In this document: positions 17,743-27,015 of the stretch, piece by piece
How positions within the stretch are numbered: the stretch's first letter is position 1
How the letters are laid out: each line of letters starts with the position of its first letter
Assembly (NCBI RefSeq): GCF_002277815.1
Contig: NZ_NKJI01000011.1
Location: 1-64,000, forward strand
Source of the DNA: Pseudomonas sp. ERMR1:02
GTDB taxonomy: Bacteria > Pseudomonadota > Gammaproteobacteria > Pseudomonadales > Pseudomonadaceae
Reading direction: 5' to 3'
DNA length: 64,000 nucleotides
Made by a program: the position numbers and the translations under genes
Notes under the pieces: model-generated
The model's input: the letters and a program-made list of their open reading frames with translations, nothing else
The model's database searches: none
Told to the model about the DNA's origin: nothing

Positions 17743-18885
17743 TCACCGAACAGATCGCACCAGAATCGTTTCGTCGATTTGATCGATGGAAGTCACTCCG
17801 GTCAGGGTCATTGCCACGCGCATTTCCCTGGCAAAAATATCCAGCATGTTTTCCACCCCGCGTTGTCCGTCGGCGGCCAGCGCGTACGCCATCGAGCGGC
17901 CCAGCAAAACCCCTTTCGCCCCCAGCGCCAGCATACGTACGACATCCAGCCCCGAACGGATACCCGAGTCGACCAGCACACTCAGATCGTTGCCTATCGC
18001 CTGCATGATCGGTGGCAAGGCAGTGACCGTGGAGAGAACGCCGTCGAGCTGCCTGCCGCCATGGTTCGAAACCACAATCCCATCGGCACCAAAGCTGACC
18101 GCATCCCGGGCATCCTGGGGATCAAGAATCCCTTTGATGATCATCGGCCCTTTCCAGAACTCACGAATCCATTCCAGATCGCTCCAGCTGATCGAGGGGT
18201 CGAAGTTGTTGGCCAGCCAGCCCATGTAGTCCTCAAGCGTGACGGCTTTGCCCAGGTAGTTCGAGATATTGCCCAAGTCATGCGGGCGCCCCATCAGGCC
18301 GACGTTGAACGCCCAATCGGGTCGGGTCATGGCCTGCAGCATGCGCCGCGACGAGGCGAACGGCCCCGACATGCCCGAGTGGGCATCCCTGTACCGTGCG
18401 CCGGGCGTGGGCATGTCGACCGTGAACACCAGGTTGCGCACCCCGGCGGCTTGCGCGCGCTCCAGCGCGTTGCGCATGAAGCCACGGTCTTTCAGCACAT
18501 ATAGTTGGAACCAGATTGGTTGTTGTGTGTTTGCCGTGACTTCCTCGATCGAACACACCGACACGGTCGACAGGCACAGCGGGATCCCTTTGTTTTGCGC
18601 CGCTTTGACCGCCTGCACTTCACCCCGGCGGGCGAACATCCCGGTCAGACCAACAGGAGCCAGCACGATAGGCATCGACAATCGTTGATCGAAAAGAGTG
18701 GTTTCCAGGCTCAGGGTTTCGACATTCTTCAGGATGCGCTGCCGCAGGCTGACGTTACTCAAATCGGCGCTGTTGGCCCTCAACGTATGCTCTGCATAAG
18801 CTCCGCCATCGATGTAGTCGAACAGAAATCGGGGGAGCTTGCGACGTGCCGCTTCGCGGTAGTCCGAGGCAGAAGAGATGATCAT
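17743..18885 (-). CDS. lldD: L-lactate dehydrogenase (FMN, quinone-linked)
   Basis: 380-residue membrane-associated flavoenzyme oxidising L-lactate to pyruvate with transfer to quinone. MIISSASDYREAARRKLP at the N-terminus is the standard LldD start, so ATG 18885 is preferred over ATG 18894. Landmarks: FDYIDGGAYAEHTLRAN, LAPVGLTGMFARRGE, VSNHGGRQLDG with the catalytic histidine near 275, and DSGIRSGLDVVRML. No lldP permease or LldR regulator is adjacent, unlike the canonical lldPD cluster. Confidence 0.88.
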   Translation of the reverse strand: MIISSASDYREAARRKLPRFLFDYIDGGAYAEHTLRANSADLSNVSLRQRILKNVETLSLETTLFDQRLSMPIVLAPVGLTGMFARRGEVQAVKAAQNKGIPLCLSTVSVCSIEEVTANTQQPIWFQLYVLKDRGFMRNALERAQAAGVRNLVFTVDMPTPGARYRDAHSGMSGPFASSRRMLQAMTRPDWAFNVGLMGRPHDLGNISNYLGKAVTLEDYMGWLANNFDPSISWSDLEWIREFWKGPMIIKGILDPQDARDAVSFGADGIVVSNHGGRQLDGVLSTVTALPPIMQAIGNDLSVLVDSGIRSGLDVVRMLALGAKGVLLGRSMAYALAADGQRGVENMLDIFAREMRVAMTLTGVTSIDQIDETILVRSVR

Positions 18886-19155
18886 AGAGTGCAAGGCCTT
18901 GATCTGATGAGTGAGGGCGCAGCCGTCGAGTCGTGGATCAGATTAGCGTATGCGACCTGTGTTGCGCTCGTTTCAAAAACGGGATGAGTACTGGTCGAAA
19001 ACCCGCTGCCAGCAATCAGGAATTCTTCACGGTCCAGTCGTAATGCTTTCCATGGCCCTGCGTGCACACCGGCCCAATCTGACAACACCCCGCCACTGAA
19101 CTACGCTGCGTTCTGTAAACCCTGTCCTCACACCTGTGACCTAAGGAATAGACAC

Positions 19156-20769
19156 ATGCGGAGCAGGTTGCCTGCCACAATGATGGTCGTTTTCAGCGTG
19201 TTCTGGTCAATGCTGCTGTGGGCCGAGGACGCGGTAAAACCGATTGAAGATCCCGTCGAACTGAAAGTGGCCAACCGCAGCATCATGGTGTTTCGTGCCT
19301 CACTTCTCGGTGAAGCGCCGGCCGCACGGGTCAAGCGGGCGAAAGCCGTGATCAGTGAAGCCCTGGATGAGTCCGACAATCTGACCGTTGCCGTTGATCC
19401 GATCCAGGACAGTTACCTGGTGCTACTGGGCACCCGTCGCGCCTTTATCGTTTCGCCCAAGGATGTCGACAGCCTTGACTATGCCTCCGTCCAGCAGGCA
19501 GCGCAGAGCGCGGCCGCAAAGCTACGCCAGGTGGTGGCGGAAACCGGGGAAGCGCGAAATCTGCAGGTGATTCTTCGCTCGCTTGTCGCGGCGGCAGTCG
19601 CCACGGGCATTTATTTTGCGCTGCTCTGGGGCGTCGCTTATCTGCGACGCAGACTGCTCAAGCGACTGCCCAAGTTGATGGAACGACACACGCGGGCGCT
19701 GAAAATCGGGCGGGTTCCGGTCATCGAGGCCAACTACCTGTACCCGCTGGTCATTCGCCTGTTTCGGCTGCTGCGATGGCTTGTCTTGCTGCTGCTCACC
19801 TATGAGTGGCTGGGATTTGTCCTGTCGCGTTTCCCCTACACCCGGCCTTGGGGTGAAAGCCTCAACGAATACCTGCTGGAGGTCGTCAGCTATTTGTTTC
19901 AGGCGATCATCGGCGCCATACCGGGGTTAGGTGTGGCGCTGGCGATTTTCTTCATCGCCCGTGGCGCGACGGCGTTCAGTCGACGTGTACTCAGACGCAT
20001 GGCGCTGCCGGGAACCTTCAGCTGGCTGAACCAGGAAACCCTGCAACCCACCCAGCGCCTGACCTCCCTGGCGATCTGGCTGTTTGCATTGGCAATGGCA
20101 TATCCGTATCTGCCCGGTGCAGGCACCGATGCCTTCAAAGGCTTGTCGGTGCTGATCGGTCTGATGATTTCGCTGGGTGCCACCAGCGTGGTCGGCCAGG
20201 CGGCTGCCGGGTTGATCCTGACGTACACCCGAACCCTGCGCCCTGGTGAGTTCGTGCGCATTGGCGAATACGAAGGTACGGTGACCGAACTGGGCATGTT
20301 TACCACAAGCATCCGCACAGGCCTGGGAGAAGTGCTGACCTTGCCCAACTCGATGATCACCGGCACGGTCACCAAGAACTATTCGCGCACCGTGCAGGGC
20401 CCCGGCTACGTGGTGGATACAGTGGTGACCATCGGCTACGACACACCGTGGCGCCAGGTGGAGGCCATGTTGCTGGAAGCCGCGAGGCGCACCCCCGGCA
20501 TCCTCGAGGACCCGCCGGCGCAGGTATTCCAGACCGCGCTGTCCGATTTCTATCCCGAATATCGCCTGGTGGCGCAGGCCATCCCCAGCCAACCCAGACC
20601 CCGTGCCGTGCTGCTCAGTATGCTGCACGCCAATATTCAAGATGTGTTCAACGAATACGGCGTGCAGATCATGTCGCCGCATTATTTGGGGGATCCGGAG
20701 GAAGAGAAACGGGTGCCGAAAGACAAGTGGTTTACGGCACCGGCAGAGGAACCCAAGAACGTGCAATGA
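19156..20769 (+). CDS. Large MscS-family mechanosensitive channel
   Basis: 537 residues. A cleavable signal peptide (~24 residues, ending LLWAED) is followed by a periplasmic domain, then hydrophobic helices from about 135, and the MscS core: the pore-lining helix GLMISLGATSVVGQAAAGLI near 335 and the beta domain RPGEFVRIGEYEGTVTELGM. The soluble C-terminal cage ends with PHYLGDP. It should open under membrane tension to release solutes. ATG 19156 has an AAGGAA RBS. A smaller MscS protein lies at 41946. Confidence 0.87.
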   Translation: MRSRLPATMMVVFSVFWSMLLWAEDAVKPIEDPVELKVANRSIMVFRASLLGEAPAARVKRAKAVISEALDESDNLTVAVDPIQDSYLVLLGTRRAFIVSPKDVDSLDYASVQQAAQSAAAKLRQVVAETGEARNLQVILRSLVAAAVATGIYFALLWGVAYLRRRLLKRLPKLMERHTRALKIGRVPVIEANYLYPLVIRLFRLLRWLVLLLLTYEWLGFVLSRFPYTRPWGESLNEYLLEVVSYLFQAIIGAIPGLGVALAIFFIARGATAFSRRVLRRMALPGTFSWLNQETLQPTQRLTSLAIWLFALAMAYPYLPGAGTDAFKGLSVLIGLMISLGATSVVGQAAAGLILTYTRTLRPGEFVRIGEYEGTVTELGMFTTSIRTGLGEVLTLPNSMITGTVTKNYSRTVQGPGYVVDTVVTIGYDTPWRQVEAMLLEAARRTPGILEDPPAQVFQTALSDFYPEYRLVAQAIPSQPRPRAVLLSMLHANIQDVFNEYGVQIMSPHYLGDPEEEKRVPKDKWFTAPAEEPKNVQ

Positions 20770-20770
20770 C

Positions 20771-20908
20771 TGATCGTTCCCACGCGCAGCAAAGGAATGC
20801 CGCCAGGGACGCTCCGCGTTCCGCTGTCGACGCAAGGCTTGAGTCCTGCGCAATGGTGACGCGGAGCGTCACGGGATGCATTCCCACGCAGAGCATGGGA
20901 ACGATCAA
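20771..20908. repeat. Dispersed ~138 bp inverted repeat (GATCGTTCCCACGC type), copy 1
   Basis: Outer arms TGATCGTTCCCACGC and GGGAACGATCA are complementary, with an inner AATGCCGCCAGGGACGCTCC. A second copy, diverged at scattered bases, lies at 31281-31417. It sits two bases past the MscS gene stop and may act as its transcript end. Confidence 0.85.
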
Positions 20909-20915
20909 ATATCCC

Positions 20916-22481
20916 TTATAAACCCGTCTGCTTGTTCAAAGCCGCCTCAGCCGCAGCAATCTCAGCCTGACGCCGGACAATCACATCCCCAATCGGCGGC
21001 CCCTGAAACCGTCGAGCCTCAAACCCGAACCAGACAATCGCGGTCAACACCAGAAACCCGATGGTGATGTACAACGCCCAGTCATTCGGTGGCTGAATGC
21101 CGATGACGAAAATGATCACCATCGATAGAACCGAGAGGATGGCAAACACCGAATACCAGAAGCGTCCAATGTTCCACGGCCCCATGATCGGCCATTTCGA
21201 GGTCCCGTAGGTAAACAGCCCCAACACGATAGGAATGACGAACGAAAAGAACAGGAAGATCACCGTGCAGGAGACCACGATGGTGTAGACCGGCGTCGCA
21301 CCGACCGAGATCACCGATGAGCCCCAGTCAAACAGAACCGCAAGGGTGGAGCCGGTCCAGATCGCCGCCACCGGGCTGCGAAATTTCGGCGAGACCGAGG
21401 ACAGCGCTTTCGAGCAAGGCAGGCCGCCGTCGCGGGAGAAGGCGAAGATCATGCGCGAAACCGAGGTCACGGTCGCCAAACCACACAGCACCTGCGAGAT
21501 GAAAATCGCCACGTACAGCGCATCCCTGAGCAGCGGATTCACCTGGGTGTTCATGGCCCAGAAGAATACGTTCCAGCCTTGCTTGGCCGCCCCGTCCATG
21601 CTCGGCAGCATCAGCACGAACGCGCTGAGCATGACCCAGCCAAACAGCAGCGACCAGATCACCGACATGACCATGCCGCGCGGTACGGAAACGGCCGCAT
21701 TGCGGGTCTCCTCGGAGGTGTGCGCGGAAGCGTCGTAGCCGGTGATGGTGTAGATCGGCAGTAACAGACCAAGCATGAAAATCCAGCCGTTGGAGACCTT
21801 TGGCCAAACGCTGCCACCAACCTCGCCGGAATAGTTGCCGAAGGTCACCAGCCGGGAAAACTCGAAACTGGGCGCCGAAATCAGGCAGACGATGGTCAGC
21901 GCGAGTGCGGTGGCGAAGATCAGATAACCTGAAAAGTCGGTGAGCTTCGCGGTCAGGCCGATCCCCAGATGGTTACACAAGGCCTGGAGGCCGGTGAGGA
22001 TCGCCAGGAAAATCACCCGTGTCGTGGTGGTGTCTTCCATGCCCAGCGCCGGTCCGAAGGCGCCGAAAAAGAAGTAATAGGTGCCGACGTTGATGGCGCC
22101 GAGCACCGTGACCAGCCCCAGCAGATTGAACCAGGCCGTGAGCCAGCCGGTGAAACGGTTGCCGAGGATTGAACCCCAGTGGTACAGGCCGCCAGCGGTC
22201 GGGTAGGCGGAGGAAATCTGCGCCATGGCCAGGGCGAACACCCCGGAAATCAGGCAACCGATCGGCCAGCCGATGCCAATCGACGCACCGCCCGAGCCCG
22301 AGGTGCCCTGGGCGAGTGAGTTGATGCCACCGGAGAGGATGCAGATGATCGAAAAGGAAATCGCAAAGTTGGAGAAAACACCCATTCGTCGCGAGAGCTG
22401 CTGGGCATAGCCCATGCTGTGCAGCACCTTGACGTCATCGTCGTGCGCCTCGGTGCCGGGCTGGCTTGCTGGGTTCATCAT
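20916..22481 (-). CDS. APC-family amino acid/amine permease
   Basis: 521 residues with about 12 hydrophobic segments. The APC superfamily start is clear: MGVFSNFAISFSIICILSGG near residue 33, then AYPTAGGLYHW and GYDASAHTSEETRNA, a combination common to GABA/choline-like permeases of the ACT subgroup. It is the last gene in a set with a glutamine-synthetase-like ligase, aldehyde dehydrogenase and Fe-alcohol dehydrogenase, so it most likely imports the amine or amino alcohol that the set degrades. A REP pair separates it from the enzymes. Confidence 0.85.
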   Translation of the reverse strand: MMNPASQPGTEAHDDDVKVLHSMGYAQQLSRRMGVFSNFAISFSIICILSGGINSLAQGTSGSGGASIGIGWPIGCLISGVFALAMAQISSAYPTAGGLYHWGSILGNRFTGWLTAWFNLLGLVTVLGAINVGTYYFFFGAFGPALGMEDTTTTRVIFLAILTGLQALCNHLGIGLTAKLTDFSGYLIFATALALTIVCLISAPSFEFSRLVTFGNYSGEVGGSVWPKVSNGWIFMLGLLLPIYTITGYDASAHTSEETRNAAVSVPRGMVMSVIWSLLFGWVMLSAFVLMLPSMDGAAKQGWNVFFWAMNTQVNPLLRDALYVAIFISQVLCGLATVTSVSRMIFAFSRDGGLPCSKALSSVSPKFRSPVAAIWTGSTLAVLFDWGSSVISVGATPVYTIVVSCTVIFLFFSFVIPIVLGLFTYGTSKWPIMGPWNIGRFWYSVFAILSVLSMVIIFVIGIQPPNDWALYITIGFLVLTAIVWFGFEARRFQGPPIGDVIVRRQAEIAAAEAALNKQTGL

Positions 22482-22547
22482 GTGTGCCCCTTGTCAGGTT
22501 TTTGTACAGGCTGAACTGAGCCGCCGTAGGCTGCGACCTTGCTTTTC

Positions 22548-22647
22548 TGTAGGAGCGAGCCTGCTCGCGATGGATTTGAGGACGACGCGGGGTATCAGGT
22601 TCCCAGCGTTATCGTTGACGTCCATCGCGAGCATGCTCGCTCCTACA
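22548..22647. repeat. REP pair (REPIN) supplying a stop codon
   Basis: TGTAGGAGCGAGCCTGCTCG ... CGAGCATGCTCGCTCCTACA. The right-hand REP overlaps the Fe-ADH gene: on the minus strand its TGTAGG provides that gene's TAG stop. Confidence 0.9.
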
Positions 22648-23803
22648 GACGGCCGTGGAAAGCCGCTTCAAAAATTTCTGCCACGCCGGCCCGGGTCAAC
22701 GGCAACGGGTTGCCACCGGCCGACGGGTCGACAATCGCCATGTCCGCGATCAGATCGGCCTGCTTGTCATCCACCCCCAGCTCAAACAACGTATGGGGCA
22801 CGGCGATGTCCTTGCGCAACTTGAGGACGAAGGCCAGAAAGCTGTTGAAGCCCGGGGAGGGCAGATGTAAGTAAGCAGCCAGGCGCGTGATGCGCTCCTC
22901 GATGGCCGGGCGATTGAATTTCAGGACGTAGGGCATCAGGGTGGCATTGGTCATGCCGTGGTGGGTGTCGTACAGCGCGCCAATCGGATGCGCGAGGGCG
23001 TGCATGCCGCCCAGGCCTTTCTGGAACGCGGTGGCACCCATCGCCGCAGCCGCCAGCATTTTTCCCCGTGCATCGAGGTCGGAAGGGGTGTGAACCGCAC
23101 GCACCAGTGCATCGGTCACCAGGCGCATGCCTTCTACCGCGATGCCATCGGCCATGGGATGAAATCCGGGAGCGCAGTACGCCTCCAGGCAGTGCGACAA
23201 CGCGTCCATGCCCGTACCGGCGGTGACTTTTGCCGGCATGCCAACGGTCAGGGCCGGGTCGCTGATGACCACCCGTGGCATCATTTTCGGGTGGAAGATG
23301 ATGCGTTTGGTGTGGGTGAGATCGTCGATGATCACCGCCGCGCGGCCCACTTCAGAGCCCGTGCCCGCGGTGGTCGGTACCGCGATGATTGGGGCGATGC
23401 GGCTTTCATCGGCACGGGTCCAGTAGTCGCCGATGTCCTCGAAATCCCACACCGGCCGGGTCTGTCCGCTCATGAACGCAATGAGCTTGCCCATGTCCAG
23501 GCCACTGCCACCGCCAAAGGCCACCACGCCGTCGTGGTTTCCCGCACGCCAGGCGTCGAGCCCGCCTGCCAGGTTGGCTTCGACCGGGTTGGGCTTGAGA
23601 TCGCAAAACAGCGCAGCACCTAAGCCCGCATCGAGCAACGATTGTAGCGCTGCCGTGGTGATCGGGGCCCGCCCCAGGCCACTGTCGGTGACCAGTAACG
23701 GTCGCTGGATACCCTGGCTGCGACAGACCTCGGCCAGTTCGCTGATGCGGCCGACACCGAAGCGAATGCTCGTGGGGTAGTTCCAGTTTCCGGTCAGGCT
23801 CAT
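22643..23803 (-). CDS. Iron-containing alcohol dehydrogenase
   Basis: 386-residue group III alcohol dehydrogenase (NAD-dependent, Fe2+). VVAFGGGSGLDMGK near residue 97 is the nucleotide loop, PTTAGTGSEVGRAAVI the signature, and metal ligands fall in GMDALSHCLEAYCAPG and GMHALAHPIGALYDTHHG. The start lies four bases from the stop of the ALDH gene, so the two are co-translated. In context it would oxidise the hydroxyl of a gamma-glutamylated amino alcohol to the aldehyde (inference). The C-terminal leucine and stop codon come from a REP. Confidence 0.87.
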   Translation of the reverse strand: MSLTGNWNYPTSIRFGVGRISELAEVCRSQGIQRPLLVTDSGLGRAPITTAALQSLLDAGLGAALFCDLKPNPVEANLAGGLDAWRAGNHDGVVAFGGGSGLDMGKLIAFMSGQTRPVWDFEDIGDYWTRADESRIAPIIAVPTTAGTGSEVGRAAVIIDDLTHTKRIIFHPKMMPRVVISDPALTVGMPAKVTAGTGMDALSHCLEAYCAPGFHPMADGIAVEGMRLVTDALVRAVHTPSDLDARGKMLAAAAMGATAFQKGLGGMHALAHPIGALYDTHHGMTNATLMPYVLKFNRPAIEERITRLAAYLHLPSPGFNSFLAFVLKLRKDIAVPHTLFELGVDDKQADLIADMAIVDPSAGGNPLPLTRAGVAEIFEAAFHGRL

Positions 23804-23806
23804 GGC

Positions 23807-25198
23807 TCAGATCTCGTGGCGCAAATGGAAGGATTTGGCTCGGGTCAGGTGTTCGTAGCCCAGACGCGACAGCGTCACGCCGCGTCCACTGTTCTTCACC
23901 CCGGTCCAGGCCAGGGCCGGGTCCAGGTAATCGCAGCGATTCATGAACACGGTGCCGGTGTCTATCTCGTTGCCCAGGCGTTCGGCGGCGGCGAGGTCTT
24001 GGGTCCAGATCGACGCACTGAGCCCGAACTCACTGTCGTTCATCAAGGCAATGGCTTCCTCATCGCTGGCCACCGGCATGATGCCGACCACCGGGCCAAA
24101 GCTTTCATCGCGCATGACCGACATTTGATGGGTGACATCGACCAACACTTGCGGCGCGAGGTAGGCGCTGCCCGGCACGTCGACGGCAAAGTCCTGTGGG
24201 CCGATCAGCGCCTTAGCGCCCTGGCTCAGTGCGGCGGCGATCTGGCCGCGCACAAAATCAGCCGCGCCCGGGTTCACCATCGGGCCCAGCGTGGTGGCTT
24301 CGTCCAGTGGATTACCCAGCACGTATTGGCGAGTCAGGGCAGCGAAGCGCTCGATAAACACCGGGTAGATTTTCTGATCGACATAGATCCGTTCCACGGC
24401 ACAGCAGCTTTGCCCGGAGTTGAAGAAGCTGCCATCCACCAGGTTTTCCACTGTGTATTCGAGGTTGGCATCGGCGCGAACGTAGGCCGGGTCTTTGCCG
24501 CCGAGCTCCAGGCCCAGGCCGAGGAAACTTTCGACGGCAGCGTGTTCCATGTTCTTGCCGCCGTCCACTGAACCGGTAAAGTTCACCTGATGCACCTTTC
24601 CAGAGGTGATGGCGACGGACGTATAGAGATGACTGAGTACAAGGTTCTGGAACAACCCTTCAGGCAGATTCGCCCGGCGAAAGGCCTCGGCAAAACGTTC
24701 ACCGACCAGCAGCGTTTGCGACGCGTGTTTGAGGATGACGCTGTTGCCCGCCATCAGCGCCGGGATGATCGTATTGACGGCGGTCAGGTAGGGGTAATTC
24801 CACGGGGCGACTACCAACACCGTGCCCAGCGGCTCGCGTTTGATATGTCGGCGAAAACCGTTGATTGGCGTGGGTTCAACGTCTGCCAACGCCTGCGGCG
24901 CAATGGCGATCATATGCCGGGCACGCTCTTCGAAGCCGCGCAGCTCGCCCGCGCCATAACGCACCGGTCGGCCCATTTGCCAGGCCAGTTCCGGGACTAT
25001 TTCATCCGTCATGGCCAGCATCGCGTCCACTGCGGCACTGCAAAAAACCGCGCGTTCACTCAATGGCCGGCGTTTCCATTGCGCCTGGGCGGATGCGGCC
25101 GCGTCCAGTGCCTTTTCGAGTTGGATAACGTCGGCGCATTGACGCTCGGCGTAGACCCGGCCGTCGACCGGGGATATGAGCTGAATCTTCGCAGTCAT
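23807..25198 (-). CDS. NAD(P)-dependent aldehyde dehydrogenase
   Basis: 463 residues. APWNYPYLTAVNTIIPAL, FTGSVDGGKN (cofactor loop), LGLELGGKDPAYV (general-base glutamate) and NSGQSCCAVERIYV (catalytic cysteine) are all present. ATG 25198 is used; the open frame further upstream overlaps the ligase gene in another frame. It lies between the glutamine-synthetase-like ligase and the Fe-ADH, matching the aldehyde-to-acid step of a gamma-glutamyl pathway such as that for putrescine or ethanolamine. Confidence 0.87.
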   Translation of the reverse strand: MTAKIQLISPVDGRVYAERQCADVIQLEKALDAAASAQAQWKRRPLSERAVFCSAAVDAMLAMTDEIVPELAWQMGRPVRYGAGELRGFEERARHMIAIAPQALADVEPTPINGFRRHIKREPLGTVLVVAPWNYPYLTAVNTIIPALMAGNSVILKHASQTLLVGERFAEAFRRANLPEGLFQNLVLSHLYTSVAITSGKVHQVNFTGSVDGGKNMEHAAVESFLGLGLELGGKDPAYVRADANLEYTVENLVDGSFFNSGQSCCAVERIYVDQKIYPVFIERFAALTRQYVLGNPLDEATTLGPMVNPGAADFVRGQIAAALSQGAKALIGPQDFAVDVPGSAYLAPQVLVDVTHQMSVMRDESFGPVVGIMPVASDEEAIALMNDSEFGLSASIWTQDLAAAERLGNEIDTGTVFMNRCDYLDPALAWTGVKNSGRGVTLSRLGYEHLTRAKSFHLRHEI

Positions 25199-25232
25199 GA
25201 TTTTCTCGACTTCTTTTACAAACAGGGAGATC

Positions 25233-26606
25233 TCAATAGCGCTCGAAGCCGCGCTGCAGTTCCCAATCGGTGATTCGCCGGTCGTACTCTTTCTGTTCCC
25301 ACTCGGCGGTGTGTACGTAGTGGTCGACCACGTCGTCACCGAACGCTTCGCGCAACATGCTCGAGCCCTTGAGGGCGGCGCTGGCTTCACGCAGGGTCTT
25401 GGACACTTCGGGCAGTCGCTCGTCGACGTAGGCATCCCCTTCGAAGGGTGGGTCTAGGCTGAGCTTTTCGTCGACGCCCGCCAGCCCCGCAGCGATCAGC
25501 GCGGCGAAGGCCAGATAAGGGTTGAGATCGGCCCCGCCGATGCGGCATTCGATGCGAATGGACTTGCTGCTTTCGGCGCATAAACGGAAACCGGCGGTGC
25601 GATTGTCGCAACTCCACACCGCACGGGTTGGTGCGAAGGTGCCGGCCTGGAAGCGTTTATAGGAGTTGATGTAGGGCGCAAGAAAACAGGTGATGTCGTT
25701 GGCATATTTGAGCTGCCCGGCCACCCAGGAGCGCATCAGCTTCGACATGCCGAACTCGGCCTTGGCGTCGAAGAACAGCGGTTTTTTCGCGTTTTTATCC
25801 CACAGCGAATTGTGAATATGGCTGCTGGAGCCAGCGGCGTCATAGCGCCATTTGGCCATGAACGTGATCGCCTTGCCCTGCAGTTGCGCGATCTCTTTGC
25901 AGGCGTGCTTGATGATGACGTGATGGTCGGCCATGGTCATGGCATCGGCGTAGCGGATGTTGATTTCCTCCTGGCCCGGGCCCCATTCCCCTTTGGAATT
26001 TTCCACCGGAATGCCGCAGGCCTGTAGATGCTTGCGGATCGCCCGCAGCACCGGTTCTTCGCGGGTGGTCTGCAGGATGTTGTAGTCCTCGATGTAGTGC
26101 CCGGCGGTTTTTGGCTTGTGGTAGTTGCGCTCGTGGATGGCCTCGTAGGTTTCGTCGAACAGATAAAACTCAAGCTCGGAGGCGAACATCCCGGTGTAGC
26201 CGCGTTCACGCAGGCGCTCGACCTGTTTTTTCAGGATTGCCCGCGGGCTGTGGGGCAAGTCCTGGCGATGGTGATGGTCGAGCACATCGCACAGCACCAG
26301 CGCCGTGCACTCGAGCCAGGGCACCTTGCGCAAGGTGCGCATGTCGGGTTTGAGCACAAAATCGCCGTAGCCTTTGCTCCAACTGGCGGCGGCGTAGCCA
26401 GGCACCGGTTCCATGTCGATGTCGTCGGCCAGCAGGTAATTGCAGCAGTGGGTTTCTTCATGACCGCTGTCGATGAAAAATTCGACCTGGAATCGCTTGC
26501 CGACCAGTCGCCCCTGCATGTCGACCATGCACACCAGAACGGTGTCGATTTCGCCGGAGGCAGCCGCACGCTTGAGTGCGTCAAAACTGAGAAGGGGCTC
26601 GGTCAT
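25233..26606 (-). CDS. Glutamine synthetase-like gamma-glutamyl-amine ligase
   Basis: 457 residues. Catalytic landmarks of the glutamine synthetase fold: ASELEFYLFDETY (metal glutamate), GPGQEEINIRYADAM, the ammonia/glutamate-site HIHNSLWD, and RIECRIGGADLNPYLAFAAL. The NRTAGFRLC segment replaces the adenylylation region of true GlnA, as in PuuA-type ligases. It should join glutamate to a primary amine with ATP. ATG 26606 is chosen over 26708. First gene of the GS-ALDH-ADH-permease set; the three-enzyme logic fits an amino alcohol. Confidence 0.85.
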   Translation of the reverse strand: MTEPLLSFDALKRAAASGEIDTVLVCMVDMQGRLVGKRFQVEFFIDSGHEETHCCNYLLADDIDMEPVPGYAAASWSKGYGDFVLKPDMRTLRKVPWLECTALVLCDVLDHHHRQDLPHSPRAILKKQVERLRERGYTGMFASELEFYLFDETYEAIHERNYHKPKTAGHYIEDYNILQTTREEPVLRAIRKHLQACGIPVENSKGEWGPGQEEINIRYADAMTMADHHVIIKHACKEIAQLQGKAITFMAKWRYDAAGSSSHIHNSLWDKNAKKPLFFDAKAEFGMSKLMRSWVAGQLKYANDITCFLAPYINSYKRFQAGTFAPTRAVWSCDNRTAGFRLCAESSKSIRIECRIGGADLNPYLAFAALIAAGLAGVDEKLSLDPPFEGDAYVDERLPEVSKTLREASAALKGSSMLREAFGDDVVDHYVHTAEWEQKEYDRRITDWELQRGFERY

Positions 26607-26755
26607 CACGGCAAGTCCTGCGCAAATTGTTTGGGCCTGTCTGAAATAGCTGTTGCAGACGCTCTCCAGAAACAACCCAAAACCTGCAGACGCGAGCATC
26701 GTGAGCAATTAGCTGAACATAGCTTAGCCTACCGTCGCTTTTCGCAAGTTTTTGC

Positions 26756-26869
26756 TGTGGGAGCGAGCCCGCTCCGGGCGGCGTTCCGACGATGGGCGTC
26801 AACGATAATGCGTGCTGTCTGAATGATCGCGTTGTCTGGAAGTTTTTCGCGAGCAGGCTCGCTCCTACA
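26756..26869. repeat. REP pair, diverged left member
   Basis: TGTGGGAGCGAGCCCGCTCC ... GAGCAGGCTCGCTCCTACA with the GATGGGCGTCAACGATAA spacer. Confidence 0.8.
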
Positions 26870-26917
26870 ATTGGATCGCAGGCAGGCCCGTTGCGGCTGC
26901 GCAATCAAGCGCTCTCC

Positions 26918-26995
26918 TGTAGGAGCCAGCTTGTAGCGGTCCAGTCAACAATGCAGTGTCTGATACACCGCCATCGCCACAAGCCGGCTCCTACA
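26918..26995. repeat. REP pair with shortened palindromes
   Basis: TGTAGGAGCCAGCTTGTAGC ... CCACAAGCCGGCTCCTACA. Both members lack the loop bases GCTGG/GCC found in neighbouring copies, so this pair has decayed. Confidence 0.8.
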
Positions 26996-27015
26996 GGTAC
27001 GCGTGTTTTCCCCCG

